Part shown: piece after piece, positions 8,201-13,147 of the stretch
Position numbering within the stretch: the stretch's first letter is position 1
How the letters are laid out: the number at the start of each line of letters is the position of its first letter
Assembly (NCBI GenBank): GCA_964394585.1
Contig: CAYMYI010000030.1
Span: 1 to 38,876 of the forward strand
Reading direction: 5' to 3'
Source: CAYUJH01 sp964394585
GTDB taxonomy: Bacteria > Bacteroidota > Bacteroidia > Cytophagales > Flammeovirgaceae
DNA: 38,876 bases
Program-made: the position numbers and the translations under genes
Notes under the pieces: generated by a model
Seen by the model: the letters and a program-made list of their open reading frames with translations, nothing else
The model's database searches: none
What the model was told of the DNA's origin: nothing

Positions 8201-10500
8201 TTTGCTCCCACGGTAGCTATTTCTATGAAGTTGGTGTTGGTGGTTGTAGAGCGTTCTATTTTGAAGCCTGTTTCATTACAGGCATTGTCTACCCAACTTA
8301 AATCTACTTGGGTAGGGCTAGTAGCTGATGCCGCTAAAGCCGTTGGCGCAGCAGTGAGGTTATCTGTATAAATATCGACAGCCATTACCTTCTCCCAAGC
8401 CGAACCATTATAAAATGAACCGACCAATAACCATTGGTTCTCAGCAGAAGAATGTACTAACTCTCTTGGTAGAAATCCACTTTGGTGTAATAGCGAAACC
8501 GAACTTTCAAAATTTCCATGCCCGTCATTTAACCAAATTTTAGTGCCATAATCTGCAGCAGCTGTGTGTACTGTTATAAAAATATCATCGTAACCATCGC
8601 CGTTAAAGTCGATAATTTCATAGGGTAGGGTTAACTGATCCGTTTCAAAGGAAGAATAATCAAATACATTAGTAGTATTATTCCACTTGCCTACATAAAG
8701 TTTGGCACGGTTGGTACCGTCATTTCTTGTTGAAAACACAATATCAGGTGTACCATCGTCTAACGGGTTTGCCTGTATTTTTTGAATATAGTCGGGATGA
8801 ATGGCAGTTTGGTCGATTACAGGAGTCAGAAATGTACCCGTACCATTACCTTTATAGTGATAAATTCCCCAAAGCCCATCAGCCCAACCATTTTTATCTC
8901 CTACAAAATCCACATTACCATCTCCATTAAAATCACCAGAAACGGGACTAAAATCCCTTGGTATTTGTGTGGTTGTAACGGAAGTAAAACTTCGGCTGCC
9001 ATTGTTTCGATACATTAAATCTGTAAAAACATTTTCAATAAATACATCGGGTACACCATCGTTGTTAGCATCAATTACATTAGCATTTACACAGTAAGGA
9101 CTTGAAAGCGGAAAGTTGTAAAAATCGGTAGCAGAATAGTAAGGCGCAGTTGTTTGCCCCCAATAGATGCGGACTGCGTTATTGCCACACGTTCCGTGGT
9201 TGGCATACGAGATTAACAAATCTATTGCCCCATCATTATCAAAGTCTTGCCAAGTTGAGGTTGCATCTCTATGTAAGCCATTATACTCGTTCTTGGCATA
9301 AGCCGGCATACTTACGGTAGTTACCAAGTTGTATGTGCTCCCCGTATTTTCATAGACAAACATATTTCCTCCGTTTCTATCCATTAACAGCATATCTTTC
9401 AGTCCATCCCCTGTAAAATCGGGAAAGCCAAATGGGAAGAGGTTTCCTGTATTTCCCCCAGGAATAGGAGCTTCAAAATATGGACAACTCAAATCTTGAG
9501 GTATAGCACTTGCCTCATTACTATAATCCGAATCTCCATTGGCGTTATATGCCCGAACTCTATAAAAATAAGTAGTGGCAGGGCTTGCGGTATTATCGGT
9601 ATAGGTAGTTACGTTTGCCCCAACTGTGCCAATTTCTACGAAGTTGGTATTGTCTCCTACGGAGCGTTCTATTTTATAGCCTGTTTCTGCAAAAGAGTTA
9701 TCAGTCCAAGATAGATTAACCTGATTTGCTGCAGTTGCATTAGCATTTAGAGAAGAAGGAACAGATAAACTATAATTATAAATGATGTTGTCGATTTCCC
9801 CTAAACGACTACCTAAGCCATCAATTCTAGCCCAAATTCTATTAAAGTCTGTAACATCAGCTACTCGTAATTCTATATTGGTTAGTAATGGGTCAGTAAG
9901 CCATGTATCTGATGTAACTTCTTTATATTGTAAGGTAGCTATACCGAATGTTCCATCAAATGCTACATAAGACCAATCAATTTCTAATCTCATATCATAC
10001 CACGTATCCGGAGAAAGGCTAGTTCCATAAACCCAGCCTAAACCGCTACTCCTACTAATTGCTAATTGGTGATTTATGCTAAGCGAAGGATTATGACTAA
10101 TTCCATAAGCAAAAGCTTCAGAACCACCTATCAGGTAAACCGAGCTTCCTGAGTTATTACCAGTACCTGCTGTAATTCTTCCTTGGTGTGTGAAGTACAC
10201 ATTTTTATTCATAGTGAAATTAAAAGTATAATCCAAAAAAGCACTATTCCCAGAGGCACAGCTCCTACTCTTAGCTGTTTTTCCAAAAGGAGGACCTGCA
10301 TCCGCTATTTCTGAAAAGCAAGAAGCAGATGTATTGTACCATCCTCCATTACCATTGAAGTTGCTCCCTACAGGATAGCTTTCAAAGTCTTCAATCAGGA
10401 CTTCTTGAGCGGAGAGTTGCCCTGCCCCAAAAAGGAGCATCATCACCAGTACAGACGAGATATATTTCGTCTGTACGATATTGGTGCGTTTGAATGGCAT
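2242..10500 (-). CDS. Giant multi-domain T9SS-secreted surface protein
   Basis: A protein of about 2752 residues from the ATG at 10500, which gives the signal peptide MPFKRTNIVQTKYISSVLVM followed by MLLFGAGQLSAQ. The frame is open further to an ATG at 10704, but that extension is repeat-derived. Approximate order: N-terminal jelly-roll-like domain (40-240), Fn3 (250-337), FG-GAP/VCBS-like repeats with acidic DFNGDG loops (340-710), Fn3 (710-803), LamG-like concanavalin fold (805-1000, starting LVAYYPFNGNANDESG), Fn3 (1007-1092), cadherin-like beta domains (1250-1740), leucine-rich repeats (1980-2070 and 2170-2397), Ig-like domains (2070-2150, 2410-2650) and a C-terminal type A T9SS sorting domain (from about 2670, with VYPNPIQS). 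This implies export by the type IX system and surface attachment. An adhesin or carbohydrate-binding role is inferred; no catalytic domain is recognised. Confidence 0.9.
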   Translation of the reverse strand: MPFKRTNIVQTKYISSVLVMMLLFGAGQLSAQEVLIEDFESYPVGSNFNGNGGWYNTSASCFSEIADAGPPFGKTAKSRSCASGNSAFLDYTFNFTMNKNVYFTHQGRITAGTGNNSGSSVYLIGGSEAFAYGISHNPSLSINHQLAISRSSGLGWVYGTSLSPDTWYDMRLEIDWSYVAFDGTFGIATLQYKEVTSDTWLTDPLLTNIELRVADVTDFNRIWARIDGLGSRLGEIDNIIYNYSLSVPSSLNANATAANQVNLSWTDNSFAETGYKIERSVGDNTNFVEIGTVGANVTTYTDNTASPATTYFYRVRAYNANGDSDYSNEASAIPQDLSCPYFEAPIPGGNTGNLFPFGFPDFTGDGLKDMLLMDRNGGNMFVYENTGSTYNLVTTVSMPAYAKNEYNGLHRDATSTWQDFDNDGAIDLLISYANHGTCGNNAVRIYWGQTTAPYYSATDFYNFPLSSPYCVNANVIDANNDGVPDVFIENVFTDLMYRNNGSRSFTSVTTTQIPRDFSPVSGDFNGDGNVDFVGDKNGWADGLWGIYHYKGNGTGTFLTPVIDQTAIHPDYIQKIQANPLDDGTPDIVFSTRNDGTNRAKLYVGKWNNTTNVFDYSSFETDQLTLPYEIIDFNGDGYDDIFITVHTAAADYGTKIWLNDGHGNFESSVSLLHQSGFLPRELVHSSAENQWLLVGSFYNGSAWEKVMAVDIYTDNLTAAPTALAASATSPTQVDLSWVDNACNETGFKIERSTTTNTNFIEIATVGANVTTYTDNTVSPATTYFYRVRAYNANGDSDYSNEVEVNTLDAGLVAYYPFNGNANDESGNGNNGTVNGATLAEDRCGNPLSAYSFDGVDDFISISSFTLSLDYSVNLWYNFEEYLEADFIGKGDSDINGWKFYLPNDGNILRFVERPSFTQIDYNISQVNSGWHMLSFRVVSGECFMYIDGQFITQGTLSSFDPNITGDLMIGYVDNYYTLGSIDDISIYNRILSEAEILALYEEDFAPCFPPSDLTAFATSEGTNLTWQDNSSNETRFEIERATSGGDFVSVGSVGTNETSYVDTSAERGLPLQYRVRACNSNGCSGYSNVAEVRLPILAINSNPTLEQQVLRGNKNHLLHAYALSAIDLSTSLNGLQVRVEGTATNADLERYQLWIGDNIQQRTLLGTLENLGTNVDLLFTFPAQTINAGQSVTLWLTADIAPNAEEGRYLQTAAIPTNANFSFVNGAPPVSNNFPLAEGTRQTILKETIPPVLSSPSDTVYFTEGAVPILLAPVLSLTDANDSLLVKASVQLTTNYTASEDTLFSENNPSAITITFNDSTGTLWLEGIASVEAYQTALQLVRYQNSNYGLPNFSPRNLAFTAYDDRSQSKPLNVALFLIRTTNTAPELPEGLSVSLPQRLEDTQDLVGTSVGNWLSGIESSIVDADSTATDSLSLAVFAKDNPVSALGYWQVDMGNGWQSFSLSEPDALLLSPSSKLRFVVTEKHLNGLLSDAIKVRLWDGSQGTAGQIFVAPAVGDTTAFSSNFLGIDVPIVPVNDPPEFFLASDTLRLAEDFEGTVSLPWQMGDIPADELDENVVYEVKSPIFNWVNVTLNAEEKKFRFKNLPHAYGGGWLVLEANDQQSQFNLHRDSVWVEVRSVNDLPAFTLDKTIIRKNEDFTGEETITVRPAAVPENEQNQTVRYRLSPSSVAFVSMVIDSVSGEITISAVADGYGKQAFEMVATDSEGGTFTQSFTLIVTPIPDLASDLLFTYDEPFSETAPLDTLVGVLQVVDTDPEENFTYELVHGEGSQDNAKFRVEGNQLFLAQSLRTRCEENDIVPSNFPEGSIVIEVGIYRAIQVPTDNRVFIERNMEANLDIFDSPFNWGGEAGRQIDPNGKDGWTLVGRTNGSGDNGQLLALEVVGDVPYVYVQHFRKGTLQLTPKSLAPRKKGQTRVMGTVASNLEWVDCRSLRMNRTLSIRVKATGNIGNQITKSFPIQLGPPYLFPDEREKLEALIGEIDVPDFEIEEIVAKDGYVLTLDLSARGLETLNIPALLALENLQSLDVSNNKLTFGDLEPLLGKVPELRYIPQQSIDSVERHFPYLSQNLILSVTSTGAHDVIQWYKDGEPIEGATQATLTLPNLDYADAGIYTAEVRNATVPNLVLEREEISVQIIERIIEPDSIALIALSQMMPPGLALDWTPDTPAALWKGVTAERDRVVSLQLSAVGLDGELPEMIGNLTALRRLDCSNNRLRGTLPESFGNLVSLTYLDLDGNLLEALPASFTNLTNLTTAWLSRNQLSTLPEGWERLTRLQHLFLQENQLEQLPQSMYAIPSLKACNLRKNRLKSFDVGLFQSTELEDVNVSENQLTSVGERTNHLRKLKHFQVGNNRLMALPADLVEAPALTTLRCGGNFLSFAVLEPYFQTRRTTKAEQLDSFIYSPQRDPRDPLVLFVTDADTLTLDATLAGAHNQYRWFKEERTLFLNTTSAMLNYTRIETKLRGKYMAYVTNTRVPNLTIPSRPIQVTVLCSREARMQLATQSATSYCEGDAIYTQLTVQDTEGITEWQWYRNGQAIPLGFRETYIALEAGDYFAVGTLSSGCGQLSDTLRIIQSGGYPSLHVAQEGNRLIAEANQAVQWQWFFNGEPLEGATAATLETSRSGEYFVRATNAQGCQAISAPQVMAITATAPQGRTNVLAVYPNPIQSVVHIEIANEFKGAFTFTLYDVSGKKVKEWNADKDDWQLVEVMELGDIPTGRYSLRISHENFVAIKPLLKQ
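8101..8278 (-). repeat. Intragenic Fn3 repeat, copy 2
   Basis: This stretch encodes the C-terminal two thirds of the second Fn3 domain of the giant protein. It is closely similar in nucleotides to 9514-9691 (roughly 85-90% by eye), and the encoded peptides, from GANVTTYTDNT to DSDYSNE, differ at one residue. The pair brackets the FG-GAP module, as expected from a recent domain duplication or gene-conversion tract. Confidence 0.75.
9514..9691 (-). repeat. Intragenic Fn3 repeat, copy 1
   Basis: Partner of the repeat at 8101-8278, in the same orientation. It encodes the matching part of the first Fn3 domain. Recombination between the two would delete the FG-GAP repeat block in frame. Confidence 0.75.
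10353..10500 (-). repeat. Direct repeat of the giant gene's 5' end (intact copy)
   Basis: This covers the signal peptide and first mature residues (EVLIEDFESYPVGSNFN) of the giant protein. A close copy in the same orientation lies at 11392-11560, inside a truncated gene fragment. The similarity ends abruptly near 10353 and 11392. The two copies flank the DUF433/DUF5615 toxin-antitoxin pair. Confidence 0.75.
10449..10476. repeat. 28-bp REP-like palindrome inside the signal-peptide coding region
   Basis: The left half GTACAGACGAGATA is followed by its reverse complement with one mismatch. The same palindrome family occurs at 11491, 13064 and 13411. On the minus strand it encodes VQTKYISSV at the n/h boundary of the giant protein's signal peptide. 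Its GTAC ends and its closeness to a RAYT gene suggest RAYT mobilisation (inference). Confidence 0.8.
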
Positions 10501-10594
10501 TGCAAAGGTTTTAGCGTAGGATAGAGAGGAGAGAAAACGGGTGCCGCATGGAATGGCAATCTGCTTCCAACTTGCAAGAAAGTTGTTCTGTAGC

Positions 10595-10671
10595 TTTTGT
10601 GCTTCGATTGTACAGATTGCTTCGCTCCCTTCCGCAGTTTCCTTGCTGCTGCTCGCAATGGCGGGGTTGGG
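10595..10671. repeat. 77-bp interspersed repeat, copy 1
   Basis: It matches 12211-12287 over 77 bp with five differences. On the minus strand it carries the CATTGCGAGC and GCGAAGCAATCTG blocks seen in widespread bacterial interspersed repeats (recalled resemblance). A GCAATCTG in the repeat is matched by an inverted CAGATTGC further along the extended frame. It sits in the extension of the giant gene upstream of the preferred start and is translatable in frame. Confidence 0.75.
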
Positions 10672-10717
10672 GTTACGATTTGATTTTTGGTAATCTATAT
10701 GCATCGTTTTATATATT

Positions 10718-11098
10718 TTAAAAACTTCTTAATCTGATTTTAATCGTTGTCGTTTTATTTTCTGCAATCAGGATAAACGGCGGTGTTATTTTTAGCTTTT
10801 GCTGTAATAGTTTTGTAAGTGTTTCAATATGAATGTTAGCGTTAAAATGACCAGGTTTCAAATACACAATCCCTACAAAATCAACACTCTCTTGATAGAC
10901 CATCGTACCAAAATCGCTATCTTGCGTGAGTACAACTCGTTGTAGCATCGTTGCCTTAGCCAATACTTCTTGGTCGCTAATTCCCTCCAAATTTTCACTT
11001 TGGATAGAAACAATATCTATCCCTTGACTTTCCATAAAAGCTATAATAGGAGAGGGAATATTTTCATCTGCCAAAAAAGCAAAGTCTTGCAATTTCAT
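10718..11098 (-). CDS. DUF5615 family PIN-like toxin
   Basis: A 126-residue protein of DUF5615 type, a PIN-like nuclease group usually paired with DUF433 antitoxins. The N-terminal FLADENIPSP supplies conserved Asp and Glu, and LTQDSDFGTM supplies the second acidic cluster expected around the metal site. It starts 3 bp after the DUF433 gene, as usual for such pairs, and would act as an RNase toxin if active. Its stop lies only 13 bp before the extended ATG (10704) of the giant gene, so the operon could read into that gene. The cellular target is unknown. Confidence 0.8.
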   Translation of the reverse strand: MKLQDFAFLADENIPSPIIAFMESQGIDIVSIQSENLEGISDQEVLAKATMLQRVVLTQDSDFGTMVYQESVDFVGIVYLKPGHFNANIHIETLTKLLQQKLKITPPFILIAENKTTTIKIRLRSF

Positions 11099-11101
11099 TA
11101 G

Positions 11102-11341
11102 CTAGGCAACTTTTTCAGCGTCTAGTACGATTTCATTCTTCAGGCTTTTTGCTGCATAGCGGAAAATTTCTAGCATTACAGCTTGTGTAATTTTAGGGTA
11201 TTCTTCCTGAATTTCTTCAGGTTTTGCCCCATTCGCCAACCATTCAAGCACTAAGGCTATGCTAATTCGAGTCCCTTTTACACAAGGTTTTCCTCCTAAT
11301 ATTTCAGGGTTTGCGGTGATATATTGAAAATTTTGCATCAT
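11102..11341 (-). CDS. DUF433 domain antitoxin
   Basis: A 79-residue protein with the DUF433 signature: an N-terminal YITANPEILGGKPCVKGTRI strand-turn, then a helix-turn-helix-like segment (VLEWLANGAKPEEIQEEYP, ITQAVMLEIFRYAA). Members are predicted DNA-binding antitoxins of DUF5615 PIN-like toxins, and that partner follows 3 bp downstream. It probably represses its own operon (family expectation). The module lies between two direct repeats of the giant gene's 5' end. Confidence 0.82.
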   Translation of the reverse strand: MMQNFQYITANPEILGGKPCVKGTRISIALVLEWLANGAKPEEIQEEYPKITQAVMLEIFRYAAKSLKNEIVLDAEKVA

Positions 11342-11391
11342 CGTATTTGTTTAGAACTGAATATTTTATGAATAGGTAAATTTAGTTTTTT

Positions 11392-11560
11392 CATTGAAGT
11401 TGCTCCCTACAGGATAGCTTTCAAAATCCTCAATGAGGACTTCTTGCGCTGAAACCTGCCCCTCCCCAAAAAAGAGGAACATCATCACCAGTACAGACGA
11501 GATATATCTCGTTTGTACGGTATATCTCGTCTGTACGGCGGCATTGGCACGTTTGAACGT
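11392..11560 (-). repeat. Direct repeat of the giant gene's 5' end (truncated copy)
   Basis: Same-orientation partner of 10353-10500. Similarity begins sharply at 11392 with CATTGAAGTTGCTCCC and runs through the signal peptide up to the FKR codons. The extra length relative to the other copy comes from the additional half palindrome. Confidence 0.7.
11491..11536. repeat. Full REP-like palindrome plus right-half copy
   Basis: A 28-bp near-perfect palindrome occupies 11491-11518 (GTACAGACGAGATA and its reverse complement, one mismatch). After two Gs, a 16-bp right half follows at 11521-11536, ending CGTCTGTAC. The full-plus-half arrangement in this orientation is seen again at 13064 and 13411. 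It is translated in the truncated gene fragment. Confidence 0.8.
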
Positions 11561-11644
11561 CTGTGTGGGATGTATTTTTCTGTAAACTATATTCATGGGA
11601 TTAGTTGTTTTAACTTGTAAGTAGTATTCATTAAATAATTAAGC

Positions 11645-11869
11645 ATGCCGATACAATATCTCCATAATAGCAAGGGCGAACCGACAGGGGTGTTTGTTCC
11701 TTTAGAAGAATGGGAGCAACTTTCTTCGCAATTGGAACAAGCCATTGCAGCTTCTCCCCAAAAAGCAAAGTCGCTCGAAGAACTCAAGCAAGCCTTTCGT
11801 GAGTTAAAATCTATAGAAGAAGGCACGCTGAAAAGCCGCCCTGCAAACGCATTGCTCAATGAGTTATGA
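11645..11869 (+). CDS. Putative type II antitoxin
   Basis: A 74-residue protein starting MPIQYLHNSKGEPTGVFVPL, followed by EEWEQLSSQLEQ and a long charged helix. The start resembles Phd/RelB-type antitoxins, where a short beta-strand is followed by a helix carrying a toxin-binding tail. Its last 11 bp overlap the start of a RelE/ParE-like gene, which supports a translationally coupled toxin-antitoxin pair. The exact family is not certain. Confidence 0.65.
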   Translation: MPIQYLHNSKGEPTGVFVPLEEWEQLSSQLEQAIAASPQKAKSLEELKQAFRELKSIEEGTLKSRPANALLNEL

Positions 11870-12191
11870 GGTAGAAACCCTTCCCATTTTCGACCAACAG
11901 ACCAAGCGGCTTGCCAAAAAATACCCTTCTTTGAAGTATGATTTGAAAGCTCTTTTTGAGCGACTAGCCATAGATCCACAACAAGGTGTACCCTTGGGAC
12001 GTGGCTTTTATAAAATTCGGTGGGCGATTTCATCGAAGAATAGGGGTAAGTCGGGTGGTGCTAGAATGATTACTTATGTGAAAGTGGTCGAAGAAAAAGT
12101 GTATCTGACCAACATTTTTGATAAATCGGAAAAGGAAACCTTGACTGATGCAGAATTGAATGTTCTTTTTGACTATTTGCAAAGGTTGTAG
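11859..12191 (+). CDS. RelE/ParE-family toxin
   Basis: A 110-residue protein with a RelE/ParE-like pattern: VETLPIFDQQTKRLAKKYPSL (N-terminal strand and helix pair), LGRGFYKIRWAISSKNRGKSGGARMITY (central sheet with basic residues) and KVYLTNIFDKSEKETLT (terminal strand and helix). Such toxins cut mRNA at the ribosome or poison gyrase; which applies cannot be read here. The ATG lies within the antitoxin gene, overlapping by 11 bp. The pair is divergent from the gene fragment and from the DUF433/DUF5615 operon, giving two TA modules within 1.5 kb. Confidence 0.75.
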   Translation: MSYEVETLPIFDQQTKRLAKKYPSLKYDLKALFERLAIDPQQGVPLGRGFYKIRWAISSKNRGKSGGARMITYVKVVEEKVYLTNIFDKSEKETLTDAELNVLFDYLQRL

Positions 12192-12210
12192 GGGTTGAAA
12201 GGATTTGTTT

Positions 12211-12287
12211 TTTTGTGCTTCGATTGTACAGATTGCTTCGCTCCCTTTCGCAACTCCCTTGCTGCTGCTCGCAATGGTGGGGTTGGG
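12211..12287. repeat. 77-bp interspersed repeat, copy 2
   Basis: It matches 10595-10671 with five differences and lies 20 bp after the RelE-like stop. It is non-coding here, although its minus-strand frame would encode the same EAICTIEAQK peptide as copy 1. Confidence 0.75.
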
Positions 12288-12300
12288 AGAAGCTCCATGA

Positions 12301-12474
12301 ATGATTATAGAAGACGCGAGTCCAACCGGTGGCTTAACCAACACCCTCTCTGCGGACTGTTTCCACGCCTGTTCCGTTTCAATAGAGCGATTTGAACGAA
12401 AACTTGGTGTGGCTTCTCCTGAGTTGCAGGAACGCCTCAAAGAAGGGGGGAAAAAGGTGCTATCCATTATTTAA
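12301..12474 (+). CDS. Short ORF of unknown function, possibly a gene remnant
   Basis: An ATG-to-TAA frame of 57 codons starting MIIEDASPTGGL and ending with a charged helical segment (VSIERFERKLGVASPELQER, then LKEGGKKVLSII). The second half looks protein-like, the first half less so. It lies between the second 77-bp repeat and the LuxR-type gene. It could be the tail of a disrupted gene or a small orphan protein. An overlapping minus-strand frame looks less plausible because it runs through the repeat. Confidence 0.25.
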   Translation: MIIEDASPTGGLTNTLSADCFHACSVSIERFERKLGVASPELQERLKEGGKKVLSII

Positions 12475-12525
12475 AGTTTTTCAGATTATACTTGCTTGCA
12501 ATTAGGCTTGAATAGATGAGGGAGT

Positions 12526-12924
12526 TCAATTTACATATGTTAAGTAAGTATCCCCCTGATTTCCCGTAGGGTTTTCCCTAATTAAATCGAGTGCCTCCAA
12601 AGCACACAAACGCGCAGCAGTATGAGCCGCCAAATGCGCCCGATTTTGCAAGGCGTGCCTGCGGTACAATTGGCTCAACACTCGTTCCACCAGCTTCACG
12701 CTTACGTTTAATTGATCGGCGATGTCGGTATTGTTCCAACCCTTACAAACCAGCAAGACGATTTGCCGTTCTTGCGGATTCCAAGTGTCCCAGATAATAG
12801 GTAGAGATTCGTTGCTTTGCATACCGTCAAAAACTCTTGTTTGCTTTGTTATTCCCAAAGGGAATCCCCTGAGATACCAATATTTTTTTTGACTACCGTT
12901 GTGAACACGTACCGTTTTAGGCAT
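12526..12924 (-). CDS. Small LuxR-type HTH protein
   Basis: About 132 residues from the ATG at 12924; the frame also opens from a TTG at 12954, and an ATG at 12822 is a shorter alternative. The C-terminal half is a LuxR/GerE helix-turn-helix: WNPQERQIVLLVCKGWNNTD, then IADQLNVSVKLVERVLSQLY. No receiver or sensor domain is attached, so it is an orphan DNA-binding protein. The N-terminal 60 residues are basic and have no recognised fold. A REP-like palindrome cluster and a RAYT gene lie on its 5' side. Target genes cannot be inferred. Confidence 0.65.
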   Translation of the reverse strand: MPKTVRVHNGSQKKYWYLRGFPLGITKQTRVFDGMQSNESLPIIWDTWNPQERQIVLLVCKGWNNTDIADQLNVSVKLVERVLSQLYRRHALQNRAHLAAHTAARLCALEALDLIRENPTGNQGDTYLTYVN

Positions 12925-13063
12925 TGCTCGCAAAGATTTTATAAAAAAGAGCAATCCTTATAAAAAGTAGAAAAAAAGGGGGGGATCATTTTGGGGTACA
13001 TCGTAAGCGGTACCCTCTATTCGATTGTAAATGAAGGGGTTGCATAAAAAATGGCCGTGTACC

Positions 13064-13140
13064 CTAGAGACGTGATATATCACGTCTGTACACCAAATAT
13101 TTCACGTCTGTACACCAAATATATCCCGTCTGTACAATAA
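13064..13140. repeat. REP-like palindrome followed by tandem half-sites
   Basis: A 28-bp element at 13064-13091 contains a perfect 20-bp palindrome at 13068-13087 (AGACGTGATA and its reverse complement). From 13081, three units with a 22-bp period follow (13081-13102, 13103-13124, 13125-13140). Each carries a CGTCTGTAC right half, joined by ACCAAATAT. The array ends 7 bp before the RAYT stop codon, the position expected of a RAYT-associated repeat cluster. Confidence 0.8.
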
Positions 13141-13147
13141 TTTAAAT

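Larger units (their letters stand above)
11366..11596 (-). pseudogene. Truncated 5' copy of the giant surface-protein gene
   Basis: The 76-codon frame encodes a signal-peptide-like start, then SAQEVLIEDFESYPVGSNFN, nearly identical to the start of the mature giant protein. It then diverges (EKTKFTYS) and stops. The extreme start also matches: MNIVYRK here and MHIDYQK at 10704 in the full gene. The copy carries one full and one half palindrome, encoding VQTRYTVQTRYISS. It looks like a leftover of a duplication or of an insertion into the leader of the giant gene. Secretion of such a short product is possible, but no function is evident. Confidence 0.7.

Noticed and set aside
10705..10717. Translational coupling of the toxin gene to the giant gene at the ATG 10704
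   Set aside because: The 13-bp spacing is suggestive, but starting there would place about 100 residues before the signal-peptide cleavage site, so 10500 was preferred.
11593..12033. 146-codon minus-strand frame opposite the second TA pair
   Set aside because: It is a shadow of the antitoxin and toxin genes, with low-complexity Ser-rich translation.
12030..12467. 145-codon minus-strand frame opposite the RelE-like gene
   Set aside because: It runs antisense to a well-supported toxin gene and through the 77-bp repeat; its resemblance to the giant protein's extension comes only from the repeat.
13081..13140. Possible CRISPR array (22-bp spaced repeats)
   Set aside because: Units are contiguous with no unique spacers, there are only three, and no cas genes are nearby; they are half copies of the local palindrome.
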